Made by a program: the position numbers and the translations under genes. 64,000 nt of DNA from Acanthornis magna (taxonomy: Eukaryota; Chordata; Aves; Passeriformes; Acanthizidae): contig JAWUZG010000032.1 in assembly GCA_036785705.1 (NCBI GenBank), positions 10,682,001-10,746,000 on the forward strand, in the 5' to 3' direction. The notes beneath the pieces were generated by a model. It was not told the DNA's origin and searched no databases. It saw only the letters and a list, made by a program, of their open reading frames with translations. How positions within the stretch are numbered: the first letter of the stretch is position 1; each line of letters starts with the position of its first letter. Of this stretch, positions 51,601 through 64,000 are shown piece after piece.

Positions 51601-54140
51601 TAGATAAGTGCTTACAGGATCATCATGTGTGAAAGGAAACTGATCTGCTGAAGTAAAATTCCTATAAGTCTATCTCTGTGCCTGCAATATGTCTTATAAA
51701 TGCAAACTTGTTTCACACAAATTTCTGAGCGGAACAATTTTGGCAAAGAGTGAAAGCCACTGTAAGATAAAATGTTTGAAAGTAAAATCACCCTCATGTG
51801 CTGTTTCAAACAGGCCAGCAGCAGCTTTAATGAGTTTAAGATCAAAGGGCAAGTTTTTCCCCATATGGAAAATAAGCGATCCCTTTGTGTATTTAACATT
51901 CTGCGTAAGCGCAATGGTTGTTCCAGAACCTTTGCAACTCCGCATTTAATAAAATAACTCATTATTGAAACAGAAACATTATTGTTGCCAAAGCAATGCA
52001 CAAGCACAGCTTTGGCACATGGAAGGCAGCCGTGTGAGCAGCAGCGCTTTCCCGACAGACATCCCAGGAGAGGCAGGTCCTGCCGTGGACACCCAAGGTG
52101 CTGCCCTTCCCCACCACTGCCTGCTCCGCAGCCCTACCTCGCAGGGACTTCACAATATCTTGTTTGGTGCACAGAAGAAATTAGGTAACACTCTTTCCAG
52201 TGGGACTGATTGTGAGATAAAAGACCCTGAAAAAATAGAGGAAATGAGTCACATCATTGGGCTTTGACTATAGAGACTCAGAATAAAGGCTTATTGTGAA
52301 AAGTGTTATATCTTGCTTTAGGTCTCAAGACCTAAACAGCTCTGCAAGAAGTTTTCTGTTTTCAAAGTAGTGTGTGATACAAAACCATAAGCTGTTTGTT
52401 GCACCCTCTCCAGCAAGACCTAGTGCTTGACAAAGTGTGTATCTGCTTTTTGCTTTTAAACACAAAGAAATTTAAGCATATGAAGAAATAGGTGGACACG
52501 CCACTGCCCCCCCGACCCACTTTTGAGACTTTGTACTGCTTTCCTGTCAATATTATGTGGATCAGCACAGAGAGGAGATAAGTGTTGCTGTATATAAGCT
52601 AAACTCAGGAAATTTTCATTGTCATTTGAACCTTTCAAGATGGGATTCTTCCTTTGCAATCTCACATGCTTCTGCCATCAGGTTCTGGTCTGTTAGTACT
52701 GCTGCCTAACAACAAGAAAGGGCACTTCAGATTCCAGAAAGTGCAGGACTTATTTAGATTAAGGAAGACAAGACTAATGGTGTGGTATAAAACTGAGCAC
52801 CCTCAAGCTAAAGTGCAGTGATTGATTCTTAGAAGTACGTTTAATACTAACAGTGCATTATGTTGGAAAAATATTCTGTGTTCCATTTATATCCTTGTTT
52901 ACTACTGGGAGAAAACTATGGGAAATTAACAGGATTTTCTTTGCTCTGGTGATATTTATGAGTCAGCTCATAATTCCCAACACAAGCCATACTTCCACTG
53001 AAGTCAACTGTAAAGTTTCAACAAAAGCCAAAACCCAGCTATTAGTTATTAGGACTAGATAAAGTTAGAGAAAGAAAACCTAGATCTTGGTCCATTGAAA
53101 TAATTTTTTCAAATGCTAATTCTTGATAACATGATGGCCTTATTCTGCCAAGTTTAATGGTCCCTGGCATTTGTGGCTGCTTAGATTTCTGTTGTAGCTG
53201 TGAAGGGTAGCTCAAAAATATTCTTCTGTATTTCAGTGTACTAAATATGACAAATCATTCCTGTCTTAATCACCTTGCTGAATTAAAATGTCATAAAGTG
53301 AGATTAATTGATATCTATGCTTTTTCATAATTTTGTATCATTCCTCCCACAGCCACCACAGACTAATAAAATGATGTGGTACAATACATATTAAAGCGTT
53401 GACGTTTCCACTTAAAATATTTTTGTTAAGTGTGCTTTATTGTCTTATTTAGTATTCTGGTTAACATGTGAGATAACCACATTTAATGACGGCAAATAAA
53501 TTGGAATCCCTATACAAAGTCAAGTATCCCACAGATTCTTCATCTATATCATTGAACTGAGCATTATTTCCAGAACAATTGTGTTATTTTGCAGCCTGGA
53601 AAGCTATTATTGGAGAATTTGTGGGTACTTCTTTGTTCATTGTGGGTACTTATTTGTTCACACATCTGGAAGGATAAAAAATTATAGAACTAGCCAAGGG
53701 TTGCTAAGATGCCTTCTTGAGAGATAAGAAGTTCCTTTTGCTCATGTACTACAGTACAGTATCTTTGTATGACTGCATTTGAGTGTCCTTTCCCCTGAAA
53801 AACTCCTTTAGTTGTCTATGTTGTTGACTATACATCACTGAAAAACAAATGTAAAACCAAGGCAAAATCCAGTATATAATAGACTACTGGAGAAAAATAA
53901 GAGAAATGAGGAAATCGATCTTTGTTCCAGAGCTCTTCAATAGGATGAAGCATTTTAAGTGAAAATGCACAGCTGAGTCAGGTGCTTCCTGCAGTATCAA
54001 CCTATCAAGGCGGGCTAATTGTCTTAAGTCCAGGCTTCTATTAGAATATGTCAATCGGGAACCTGAATTTGAATGGTTAAATTTTCAATAGATTTTGTCC
54101 CCATCTTTACCTTTGATTAAGAGGTAAAACAGTACTGAAA
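51601..54140. other. Intronic, nothing recognised
   Basis: Unique sequence with a G+C-richer patch at 52020-52150 and the 21-bp tandem duplication at 53619. The 131-codon minus-strand ORF at 51612-52007 overlaps several equally long ORFs in other frames and has no recognisable domain. Confidence 0.6.
53619..53660. repeat. 21-bp tandem duplication
   Basis: TTGTGGGTACTTCTTTGTTCA is followed directly by a second copy, TTGTGGGTACTTATTTGTTCA, with one substitution. Confidence 0.88.
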
Positions 54141-54305
54141 TCATGGAATCAGAGAATATTCTTAGTTGGGTAGGTACCCACCAGGATCATCAATGTCCAG
54201 TTCCTGGTCCTGCATGGGACAGCCCCAAGAGTCACACCATGTGTCCAAGAGCATTGTCCAAATGCTTCTAGAACTCTGGCAGGCTTGTGCTGTGATATAT
54301 CCTCA
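54141..54305 (-). mobile_element. CR1 LINE 3' end, minus strand, diverged subfamily
   Basis: The fragment begins TCATGGAATCAGAGAATATTC, then has GGATCATCAATGTCCAGTTCC, TGGGACAGCCCCAAGAGTCAC, CATGTGTCCAAGAGCATTG and TAGAACTCTGGCAGGC. This matches the CR1 subfamily whose 3' region reads CCCCAAGAATCACACCATG, distinct from the copies at 51465 and 60238. The inner boundary is uncertain by about 20 bp. Confidence 0.88.
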
Positions 54306-57300
54306 GGAACTCAGATGTGAAATATCCCCACTGTTTGTAAATTACAGCTCATTTGCTAAATAGGCTCATTTGATAGCGTTTTTTTCAACACAATCAATTG
54401 ACATCCAGAAGTATCTATCCATAGTAAAAGATGTACTGGCAAGTCGAGAGAAATATTCCATCCAGACACATGGTAACTCCCAGACCACATCCAGGAATTG
54501 TCTTGGAAACTGTTGTTTTACCCAGGCCAGGATGGTTCTAATGGCAGTCCTCAGCATTTAACGGTAAATCAGAAGCCATTGGGAGTGTCGTCCACTGTGA
54601 CTTTACTCAGGGATCCAGCTGAGTCACAGCGAGTGGGATTAACTCTGGAGGATAAGGCAGACAGGCTTTTTTTCTCCCAACACAGTGTGTTTCCTGCTTA
54701 GTTTTAGCTGCCAACGACAGTGTTGGCGCTGTTGGCCACTGATGGTCAATTAGACGATGAAGGTAATTGATGTCTGTTGCAGTAAATCACACCTTGGCTT
54801 TGCCAGAGCCAGAGCTTCACTCTGAGCACAATCCTACAATTTTTCTGTTCTTTTAAGTTTGCTCTGTTACTAAAAAAAAAAATGTAGTGGCAATATTTTT
54901 ATCTTAAAACCTGAAGACCCAAAAAGCTGATTTTGTAGTGGATTATGCTGGTGATTACAGAAAACATTCCTTTCTTGCACACGTGCATATCTTATATTAA
55001 GGATTATTTTTCTGGTTGGCGAGACATCTGAGTACAGTATGTTAGCAAACACCTTTATAGAAAGAGGTTATTTGAGTACTTCCCTTTGCCCTAGACTGTG
55101 AAAAAGGTTAGAACAAATAGACTGCAATAGAAAAATTATTTTAAAGAAAAGGTTATATAGTGGTTTTCACTTCTGAGACTTCATATTGTAATTCTTTAAA
55201 TTTTCTCTATTTCATTATAATGAAGTTTTTATCTCAATTTTGTGTATGTTCTGAAAAAATTCTATAAATTCTCCAACCTGTGCTCAGTGGTAAAGACAAC
55301 ATAGTTTCTAATCATATTTTAATTAATTTTCTTGTGAAGTATCTGTGGTCAAGCAAAGGTTGCTATATGAGATACCAGACTTGTCGCTGGGAGTTGGAGT
55401 TATTTGATGCAAAAGAAAAAACTTAGAGAGTTGTCGAAATACAGATTTTATTTACTAAATTAAGCATTCACGTTTGAAAATTTTGGTTTACAAAAAGATC
55501 TATGCCTTGGGAGTGATAAAAGGAGCATTTTGTCATTTTCTACATATTTGCAGCAAATCAGTATTATGCTTCCCAATCATTAAAATAATTAAAATCTGGA
55601 GGAGCACATGCTTTATTCTTATTTTTTTGTCAAAAATATCTCCAGTTGAAGCCAATGAAAATAGAAAATATCTAGGTCACAAGTATCTCTGAGTATTAAG
55701 AAAAAGCATTTCTTGTCTTGTTTTGTTTTAAGCTAATGTGCTTGCTCAAGGAAGAACGATGCCTCCTTTTTTAGAACCCTGGAGAAACTTACCTTGATGT
55801 TTTATTTTTTGTCTGTGGTGGAATGAATTATCAAATGTGCATTTAATGACACTTTTATTTGTGCCCCATAGGCACCTGAGCTATTTGATTTGCTTTGTTT
55901 TGATATCATCTCCTCTTACAGCCTCTTCATTGCTTTGTCAATAGAAGCCAAATACAATCACTTTGCAGACTCTGCTAAAAATATGATTCCTTAAAAACAT
56001 GTCAGAAAGAACAATTTAGGTTGACAACACTTTTTTTACTAATGCAAACTCTTTCTAATTTTTAGAATAAAACTGTTGATAAACTGCTCTAATTTGTAGA
56101 ATGAATAAACATCCCACAGTGGAATGAAAAATGAAATATTTTAGAAGAAAATTTATCCATCACAGCCTGACAAAAATCAGCTTTCTAAATAAGTTGCTTC
56201 AGCAGCACGCTCAGTTCTTAAAAAACATCAGACATGAAATTCAGTTCAAATTTCTATGTTTCCGAAAAAGATAGCAATTAATCCATAGAAAGATGGTATA
56301 AAAAGAAAGGTTTGCTGCAATACTTTTTTAATCTCAAAAATTATTTATAAAGTTTCCTATTCAGTCTATTTTCCCATTTTAAGACTGTGAGGTCTTCATA
56401 TTTTACCTCTCCACAGCCAGGGTTGTACTATTTCTGGGTAGAAAGCAGTGCAGTATCAAGCACTGAACGCACTACACTCTTCCACTTGAAGAAAAGGTTG
56501 AAGTGCAAGCCATTTTAAAGAAAGTCTACAGGAGAAATTTATGAGCTTTTTCTATGGAAGAGCGCTTATTCTCCATGCAGCTTTTGTCAAACATTTTTAA
56601 CAAATTGTAATAACCTTTGTCATATCTCATTTTCTTGCATAAACAAGTCACACTGAAACTATAAATGATGGAAAATTTAATCCACATGGCTTGCACTATC
56701 AAAACTGCTAAACTGTATTCTTTTCCACCATGTCAGCAGTGCACTATCTGTTTTACAGGAATGTTGAAAAGATTACTTTTTAAGGGAGATACTGCAGGAC
56801 CTGTGTAAATGTCCGCCTCACGCCTGCACTAGATGACGTTTTCACTTTCGTTTCTTCCTGAAGCTAGGAAAATGCTCAGTGTTTCTGTTTCCATATCCTA
56901 TCAGAGAGGGCATTTCCACCCACCTCCACTAACTCTCTGCCCAGAGGCACCAGGAGGTGCCCAGAGGCTGAGGGTGCTGTCAGGTTTGTTCTGCTCCCTG
57001 CCTTGAGCATTCATGTCTGTTCTGGGATGGAACACAGTACACCCACTCTCAGCTGAACAATATGCACAATTCTTCCTCTGTGGTAACATGGCACCTTGCA
57101 AATTGTGTGTGTGTGTGTTTATGTATGTGTATATATATATGCACACACAACAGTAACTCAATAACTCCTGGTCCAGGAAATGATGATTTTTCTTCAGTCC
57201 CCAACAACTGTATGGGACACTGAAGCTGTGAGTGAAGTCTCCCTTTGTCACAGATCAAGAGGGGTGAGAGTGCTGATAACACCTAGCTGAGGCAGAGAGT

Positions 57301-59640
57301 AGGGCAGCCTGTTTATCACACGTCTGTGCTTTTTGTGAGCACTCTTCACCAAAACTAATAGTCCCCATTGAAGTGTAATAGTGCTGTGAAAGACTATCTT
57401 TCCTTCCTTTTTTTAATAGGGTTTTCTCTGGGTATTTTATCCACTTATCTAAACCTGTAATGTACCTATTGGTGCTATGCATCCAGTATAATTTTCAGCA
57501 CATTTATTTATCTAATGCCTCACTCAAATTTTATGCATTCAAATCATGTAAAGGTGGCACATGTGTACTCAACTAGGCAAGATCCTGATCACTGTCAAGA
57601 AAGCATGGGCACTGCCCCTGGAAGTGGAAAGAATTACTTATGGAGGAGCTGTAATAGCTTCTTTGTAGACTCAGACCTCGTGAATGCAAACAACTTGCTC
57701 TAAATTTGCAAGCAACTGCATTATTGTACCAGTGGGAAAAGAGCTACTTTTTGGTTTGTAGTTAAAGTCAGCAAAAGATTTCAAATATTTTCTATCTTCC
57801 ACACAAAATCCAGGTTATCAGCACTGCCAATGGTTTCCAAACAGTTTTGGCCATATTCCTGAACGCCTTTACCTTTATGGGGATTAAACCAGACCTCAAA
57901 TTATACTGGAAAATAACTCTGGTGGTCTAATCATTTAATTATGCCACTTTAACAGTGATACATTTTTATTATTTCAGAAGAGGCCACAAAAGTTTGCAGA
58001 TGTTTAACTTCTGATTATTTTAATTCTGGCAGTAAATTATGTAGCAAAATAGCTCTTAAAGATCTTTCCTGAGTGTATTTTTGGTCCTTATGATACTCCC
58101 TGAGTAATGTTTTAACAGTTGCTTTAAGCTGAACATCCCCTTCCATATGAACAGCCCTTAAATCACAAACTGTAGTAAAATTCTGCTGAAAATTATATAA
58201 ATGGAGAATTGGTAGGTCCTAATTAACCAATAAGAAAAGTTTATGAGAGGGGGATTGATTAAATATCAAAGCTTCTGAGTTATATTATCTTTCATAAACT
58301 GGCTTTTCTCCAATTAGTGTATGCTTTCAGGAGCCAGGGAATAAGATGAAAGGATCTGCAACAAAACTGATTACTGCTGAAACAAAATGGAAGTGGCTGC
58401 TTTTGATAAAATACAAGGCTATGGCAGTACTTGAATAATTTTATGGGAAGTTCCTGCCTGAGGCATATGTTTTACTGTCTGATACTGAACGAATGCATGA
58501 GGAAAAACCATCTGTTTTTTTCAGCCTGAACAATTATATGATCCAGATTGAACCACTAGAGGCTAAATAAAACTGCCCTGTGTTTTGCTTTGTACTACTC
58601 TGTACCTACAGCAGCATGCTCTTGTGCAGCATGTGTCATAGCACACAGTTCAAATGATGGCATGGGAAAATACTTTTTCTTTTATTGAGGGTTATCAAAT
58701 TACTATCCAGGGCTTAATGCAATCCTCTACACTTCATCTGTCAGTGGAGAAATAGTTCACAATAGGAAAGAACAATTTCTGATAAACTTTGACCAAGGTG
58801 AGGTTTGAACCTTAGGGATTGTTTTTTGCTGGGCAGATCCTAGTTTAACGTCCAGCCAGGTGAAAGGTGTTGCTGCATCCTTCATGCCTTCAGTTCCAGC
58901 TGGGGAAAAGGAGAGGTGCTTTCATTGCATGGCCTGAGTAAACAGATTGCACTAAAAGAGATAAACAGTGAATCCTGACTATTAGTTTACCTTGAAGGTA
59001 ATTACTTCAGCAATATATAAACTACTGAAAATATTCCACTTTTGTCACTAGCATTGTGTTTTACAGCACCTAAAAGTAGCCTTTTAGTTTTGCCAAGCTT
59101 ATAGGATCGGATTTCTCCCCTATCCAAAAGTGCTTACAGTTTAATTTTAGACATAATGTGCTGACTGGCTGTAAAAAAAGTGTTCAGTGTTGGAGGAAGG
59201 AATGAGAGACAGAGGGGCAAGATTTGAATGTGTGGGTGGATAAATGCAAACATACTCCTTTTGTTCTTTAATAATAATCGTAATTAATAATGATGCTCCA
59301 TTCCTTTTAGAGTTTCTGGAAAAACTGAGAACAAAGGTTAGAGAAGTTTGGAAAAATTTCTTTCCAAGACTATTCTTATGTATTGTTCTGAGGATTGTCT
59401 CTGCTTTTCATGGACAAACTGCAGAACTATGTCAACCAGGTGCTAATCTACACTGCACCTGGCTCTCCTGAATATTTGCTTTTATTTTGATTAATACACT
59501 GCTTAACTGTACTCATTCCCTCTCCTGACTCACTTTTCCCATCTATTGTGAATAAACACTTTGCCCACAGTGATATTCTAAATCAGAGTCCTGACAGACT
59601 ATGTCAAAGCAAGCGGTGGGTGAGTGGACGATGGTTTTGT
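54306..59640. other. Intronic, mostly unique
   Basis: No transposon was recognised apart from the TG/TA tract at 57104. A minus-strand AAG|GTAAGT donor match lies at about 55790, without a convincing exon. The stretch 58180-58420 carries several TAATTA/CAATTAG-type motifs and reads like a conserved non-coding element, which cannot be tested here. Confidence 0.55.
57104..57149. repeat. TG/TA dinucleotide microsatellite
   Basis: A (TG)7 run at 57104-57118 is followed by TTTATGTATGTGTATATATATATG and CACACACA. The TG start and CA end can pair across the TA core. ORFs on the minus strand here encode only Tyr-Ile or Thr-His repeats from this tract. Confidence 0.9.
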
Positions 59641-59766
59641 GACTCTAGGATTGGGCTGTGACTTAAAAGGTCCAGGTTTATTCCACATTTAAAGACTTTC
59701 TGTGTAGCCTTAGGCAAGCCCCTTACCTTTACTGTGCCATGGTCTCCAACTGTGATATGGGAACAA
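59641..59766 (+). mobile_element. Ancient MIR-like (CORE) SINE relic
   Basis: The stretch GACTCTAGGATTGGGCTGTG, then GGTCCAGGTTTATTCCACAT, CTGTGTAGCCTTAGGCAAGC, CCCTTACCTTTACTGTGCCA and ACTGTGATATGGGAACAA follows the MIR consensus blocks in order (CTGTGTGACCTTGGGCAAG, TTAACCTCTCTGTGCC, TCTGTAAAATGGG). It is about 125 bp and heavily diverged, as expected for an element older than the bird-mammal split. It is recognised by eye, so a profile search is needed to place it. Confidence 0.6.
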
Positions 59767-60237
59767 GAAACTTTATTTTTTCCTGCTGTGCCTGTTTTCT
59801 ATAATTATGCTATAAGAAATCTCTTCCAAGTGAAAACTTGTATTGTGTGTTTGGACAAGACCCAGTAAAACTGGGCCTCCAGTTTAGTTGGTATAACAGG
59901 AGTAAAACCAAACAAGCAGTTTTTAATACCTAAACACAAAGGAAGTAAGCAAATGTCATTTTAATTGATTCAGGTCTAAAGAAATTCAGCAAAAGGAAAT
60001 TACATTCTTTTACTGTAAATTCTTAGTCACTCCTTAATTTTATTTTGCCCCCCATGCAAGCCTTAATGAGAAGAAACCACATTTATGCCTATGTCAGTAG
60101 GATGTAATTATAGGGGGGTTGCATCTGAAGGCTGTAGCAGCTGAAACTACCAGTAATGTTCTATGAGATTTTCCATTTTTATAAAGTGAGGTGAAGGGGA
60201 GAAAAATTGCTCACAAGATGGATTTTTGTCACTTATT

Positions 60238-60972
60238 ACAGAATCATAGAATCACAGTATCATAGAAAAACAGAATCACAGAATGGTTTGGGGCGGAAGG
60301 GACTTCAAAGATCATCAAGTTCCAACCCCCTGTCATGGGCAGGGACACCTTCCACTAGAGCAGGTTGCTCAGAGCCCCATCCAGCATGGCCTTGAACACC
60401 TCCAGGGATGGAGCACCCACAACTTCTCTGGGCAACCTGTTTCAGTGCCTCAGCACCCTTACAATAAAGAGTTTCGTCCTAATATCTAACCTAAATCTCC
60501 CGTCCTTGTGAGAAGTCCCTCCCCAGCTTTCTGGTAGGCCCCTTTTAGGTAACAGAAAGCTGCTCTGAGGTCTTCCTGGAGCCTTCCCTTCTGGCTGGGG
60601 GCTGAACAACCTTGTTTCTCTCAGCCTGTCTTCACAGGAGAGGTGGTCCAGCACTGTAATCAGCTTAGTGGCTCTTCTCTGGGAGAAGAAATCTCCCGAT
60701 AGGTCAATGTCTTTCTTGTGCTGAGGGCTCCAGAGCTGGATGCAGCACTCCAGGTGGCACCTCATAGGAGCAGAGAGAGACAATCACATCCCTTGACCTC
60801 TGGCCATGCTTCTTTTGATGCAGCCCAGGATGTGGTTGACTTTCTAGGCTGTAAGCATGCATTGCCAAGTCATGTTGAACTTTTTGTCCAGCAACACCCC
60901 CAAGGCTTTCTCCCCAGGGCTGCTTTTGATGCGTTCTCCACCCAGCCTGTACTTGTGCTTGAGATTGTATGA
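60238..60972 (-). mobile_element. CR1 LINE 3' fragment, minus strand, including the ORF2 C-terminus
   Basis: At about 735 bp this is the longest transposon fragment in the window. It starts with several AGAATCATAGAATCACAG-type octamers, then GTTTGGGGCGGAAGGGAC, CACCTTCCACTAGAGCAGG and CTTGAACACCTCCAGGGATG. Read on the minus strand, the inner part (60442-61003) keeps recognisable pieces of the CR1 ORF2 C-terminus, for example YIQLWSPQHKK-like and LSCEDRLRETRLFS sequence, broken by indels. It is dead and 5'-truncated at about 60972. Confidence 0.95.
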
Positions 60973-61410
60973 CTCTTGAATGAGTTATTAAACCTTGAAG
61001 CATGTGTTGATCTTCACCTTTCTCTAGTCTAAAAGATAAGACTTGCCAATGGTGTATGCCAAATGTACGCTTTACCCTCCTGGATACTGTTTTATTTACA
61101 GTCCTTAATAGGATTTATATGCAAGGTCCTACCATATTTAATTTTCAGAGTAGAACTTCTCTCCAGCAGTTAAGTGATACACTACAAAATGTGTCTCCAA
61201 AGACTTATTGCATTGCAGACAGAGATTTTCTACTAGAAATTCTGAAGACTAGACATGTATTGTGTAATGTATTGGATATATTATAGTACTACTATATTAC
61301 ATCACTATGGAAAGTCCATATTTCTATGAGAAAAGTAATCATAGCTCCTGAAGCGCAAGTGGATGCAGATGCAATAATATATTAATGTTATATCCAGTAG
61401 TTACAAATAC

Positions 61411-61520
61411 AGAAGTATTTAGGTTGAAAAAAGCCTCTTTGATTCTTCCAGCCCAAGCTCCTGCTCAAAGCAAAACTCACTTCAAAGTCAGACCATGACC
61501 TTTTACAGCCAGGTTCTGCA
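61411..61520 (-). mobile_element. Probable CR1 LINE 3' end, minus strand, degenerate
   Basis: AGAAGTATTTAGGTTGAAAAA and GCCTCTTTGATTCTTCCAGCC align with the reverse complement of a CR1 3' end. The CTCCTGCTCAAAGCAAAACTC and ACTTCAAAGTCAGACCATGAC blocks are typical of one CR1 subfamily. The octamer tail is lost and no frame survives. Confidence 0.65.
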
Positions 61521-61549
61521 ATCTTTGGGGGCAGAGGTTTCACAGAGTG

Positions 61550-61675
61550 GTGCATTGACCCTGGCAGGACATTGGGTGCCCACCAAAGCCTCCCTAACAT
61601 TCCCCCCACTCAGCTGGACAGAGAAGAGAAGGTATAATGAAAGGCTTATGGGTCAAGATAAGGGCAGGGAGGAAT
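61550..61675 (+). mobile_element. Fragment of an avian ERV-type LTR retrotransposon
   Basis: The run ATTGACCCTGGCAGGACATT, GGGTGCCCACCAAAGCCTCC, TTCCCCCCACTCAGCTGGAC, GAGAAGAGAAGGTATAATGA and CTTATGGGTCAAGATAAGG resembles a widespread avian ERV-related (ERVL-like) repeat as I recall it (TGCCAGGTGCCCACCAAAG ... CTCAGCTGGACAG ... GTGGGTCGAGATAA). Only about 125 bp remain; no LTR boundaries, primer-binding site or coding region are visible. Orientation and subclass are inferred. Confidence 0.6.
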
Positions 61676-62767
61676 AGGTATCTGCATTAAGTACACTATC
61701 TATTCATGTGGGTTAGAACATCTGCTAATGAGTCCCAGCAATTCGGACGAACACTGAGGCCTGCTGTTTGTTGGTTGACTCATTGCACAGCATGACTGAC
61801 AAGTGTTTTAAGAAGGAATTTAGCAAAACATTGGTAGAATCAATTGTTACTGGCTGCTGATTAGCCAGCTCATGATATTGTGGGTAAAATGAACCTCTTT
61901 TCTGATCCAGTTCATAGATGGTTTCACTAGCAGAGTGGTATTGTTTTCAGTGAAGCAGCACAAGAGGAAAGGATAATCCTTACCACCAACAGCATATGTC
62001 TCAGAGCATTACCAGTTCTGCAGGCTCATGTCTGCAAACACAGCTGTGTGCTGTATGGTCTAAGGACTGGACATGGGATATGCAAGAATTTCTTCAGTGA
62101 TACCATTTATTTGGATCTTCCTCGCAAAAAGATTTAGCTTTGTTTTGCCTGTGTGTATTCATCAGTACCATGAAGCATACAGGCTCATGCAAACTAAAGC
62201 TGTGCTCACGTTTTCCTAATTGTAACTGCACATCTTGTGTAAGTCTTCATTTTTTTAACTTCTTCAGTGGGTTGTATGAACTGAAGTTTATTCCCAGAAC
62301 ATAGCCTGTTCATTGAGGACAGTGATGCCATAGCTCTGCCTCACTTCTGGCAGTTTGTACATGAAGTCTGTTGCTCAGAAGGACAGATGGACAGAGATGT
62401 GCAATATGTAACTTAGCTCTTCAGTAAGCTTATGCAGCAGTTGTGGGAGAAATGGTCAGTTGTGGGAGAAATGATTTTTCAGACGTGGGAAACAACTCTC
62501 CCATTGGAGATCTCTCTTTAAAGACACTTAGGTTATCTGGAGTGCATAAAGGTACAGAATTGTGATACAAAAAGTAACGTCTGTGTATATTGGGTCATTT
62601 TCCCAAGAAAGTCTTGTTTCTGTTAATTCTAGCAGTGCTGCTCAGAAACATATGGATTTAATAACAGGTTATTCTTCTAATGTCTTTAATGAATTAAGTA
62701 GTGGCTGTATTCCCCTCTACTAATGAAGACTGTACAGAGACAGTCTTCTATTAATGTTGGTGAAGTA
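61676..62767. other. Intronic, nothing recognised
   Basis: Unique sequence between the LTR-like fragment and the hexanucleotide array, with only the 19-bp tandem duplication at 62438. Confidence 0.6.
62438..62475. repeat. 19-bp tandem duplication
   Basis: CAGTTGTGGGAGAAATGGT (62438-62456) is followed directly by CAGTTGTGGGAGAAATGAT (62457-62475), one mismatch. It lies about 500 bp upstream of KCNQ5 exon 2. Confidence 0.9.
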
Positions 62768-62898
62768 GATATATAGATATAGATATAGATATAGATGGTA
62801 TAGATATAGATGATATAGCTATAGCTATAGCTATAGCTATAGCTATAGCTATAGCTATAGCTATAGATATAGATATAGATATAGATATAGATATAGAT
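62768..62898. repeat. Hexanucleotide microsatellite, (ATAGAT)n-(ATAGCT)8-(ATAGAT)6
   Basis: An outer 5' block of ATAGAT units with small interruptions spans 62768-62814. Eight perfect ATAGCT units occupy 62815-62862 and six perfect ATAGAT units 62863-62898. The inner ATAGCT unit is self-complementary as a repeat (its reverse complement is the same array), so 48 bp can fold into a hairpin; the outer units cannot. The array ends 74 bp before KCNQ5 exon 2. Confidence 0.97.
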
Positions 62899-62940
62899 AG
62901 ACACCCCAATATAAATACAGGGTCAGGGTACTGAAAAAAT

Positions 62941-64000
<1,060 letters not shown>

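Noticed and set aside
55785..55816. Minus-strand AAG|GTAAGT donor with a possible 20-nt exon
   Set aside because: A single perfect donor on the antisense strand is expected by chance in 64 kb. The presumed exon has no recognisable coding sense.

Overview
The window is vertebrate nuclear DNA, almost certainly from a bird. It is AT-rich, has no long conserved ORFs, and carries many 5'-truncated CR1 LINE copies ending in the ATTCTRTG octamer typical of avian CR1, with a piece resembling an avian ERV-type LTR and one degenerate MIR-like SINE.

One real coding segment was found, too short for a standard ORF scan: a 91-nt exon at 62973-63063 on the + strand. Its translation matches the S1 segment, S1-S2 linker and start of S2 of a KCNQ (Kv7) voltage-gated potassium channel, and the linker points to KCNQ5. 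The exon has a polypyrimidine tract, a CAG acceptor, a GTAAGT donor, and the 91-nt length I recall for KCNQ exon 2. On this reading 1-62972 is the 3' part of the very long first intron of KCNQ5 and 63064-64000 is the start of intron 2. Exon 1 lies upstream, outside the window.

Layout. 1-16.8 kb: intron with CR1 pieces at 1.8-2.2, 7.7-8.35 and 16.8 kb and a compound pentanucleotide satellite at 14.53-14.76 kb. 16.8-48.3 kb: about 31 kb with no recognisable CR1, holding short tandem duplications, hairpins and a 60-nt exon-like segment at 41.27 kb. 48.3-54.3 kb: a cluster of five CR1 fragments around an unexplained pair of inverted ~91-bp arms. 54.3-62.9 kb: mostly unique, with a MIR-like SINE, a 0.73-kb CR1, a second CR1 end and an LTR-like fragment. 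62.77-62.9 kb: a hexanucleotide array just upstream of the branch-point region of exon 2. The rest is exon 2 and early intron 2.

The other ORFs of 60-190 codons are CR1 remnants, products of the pentamer array, or within what chance gives in 64 kb of six-frame sequence. No rRNA, tRNA, CRISPR or prokaryotic feature was seen. Assignments rest on reading and recall, not on database searches.
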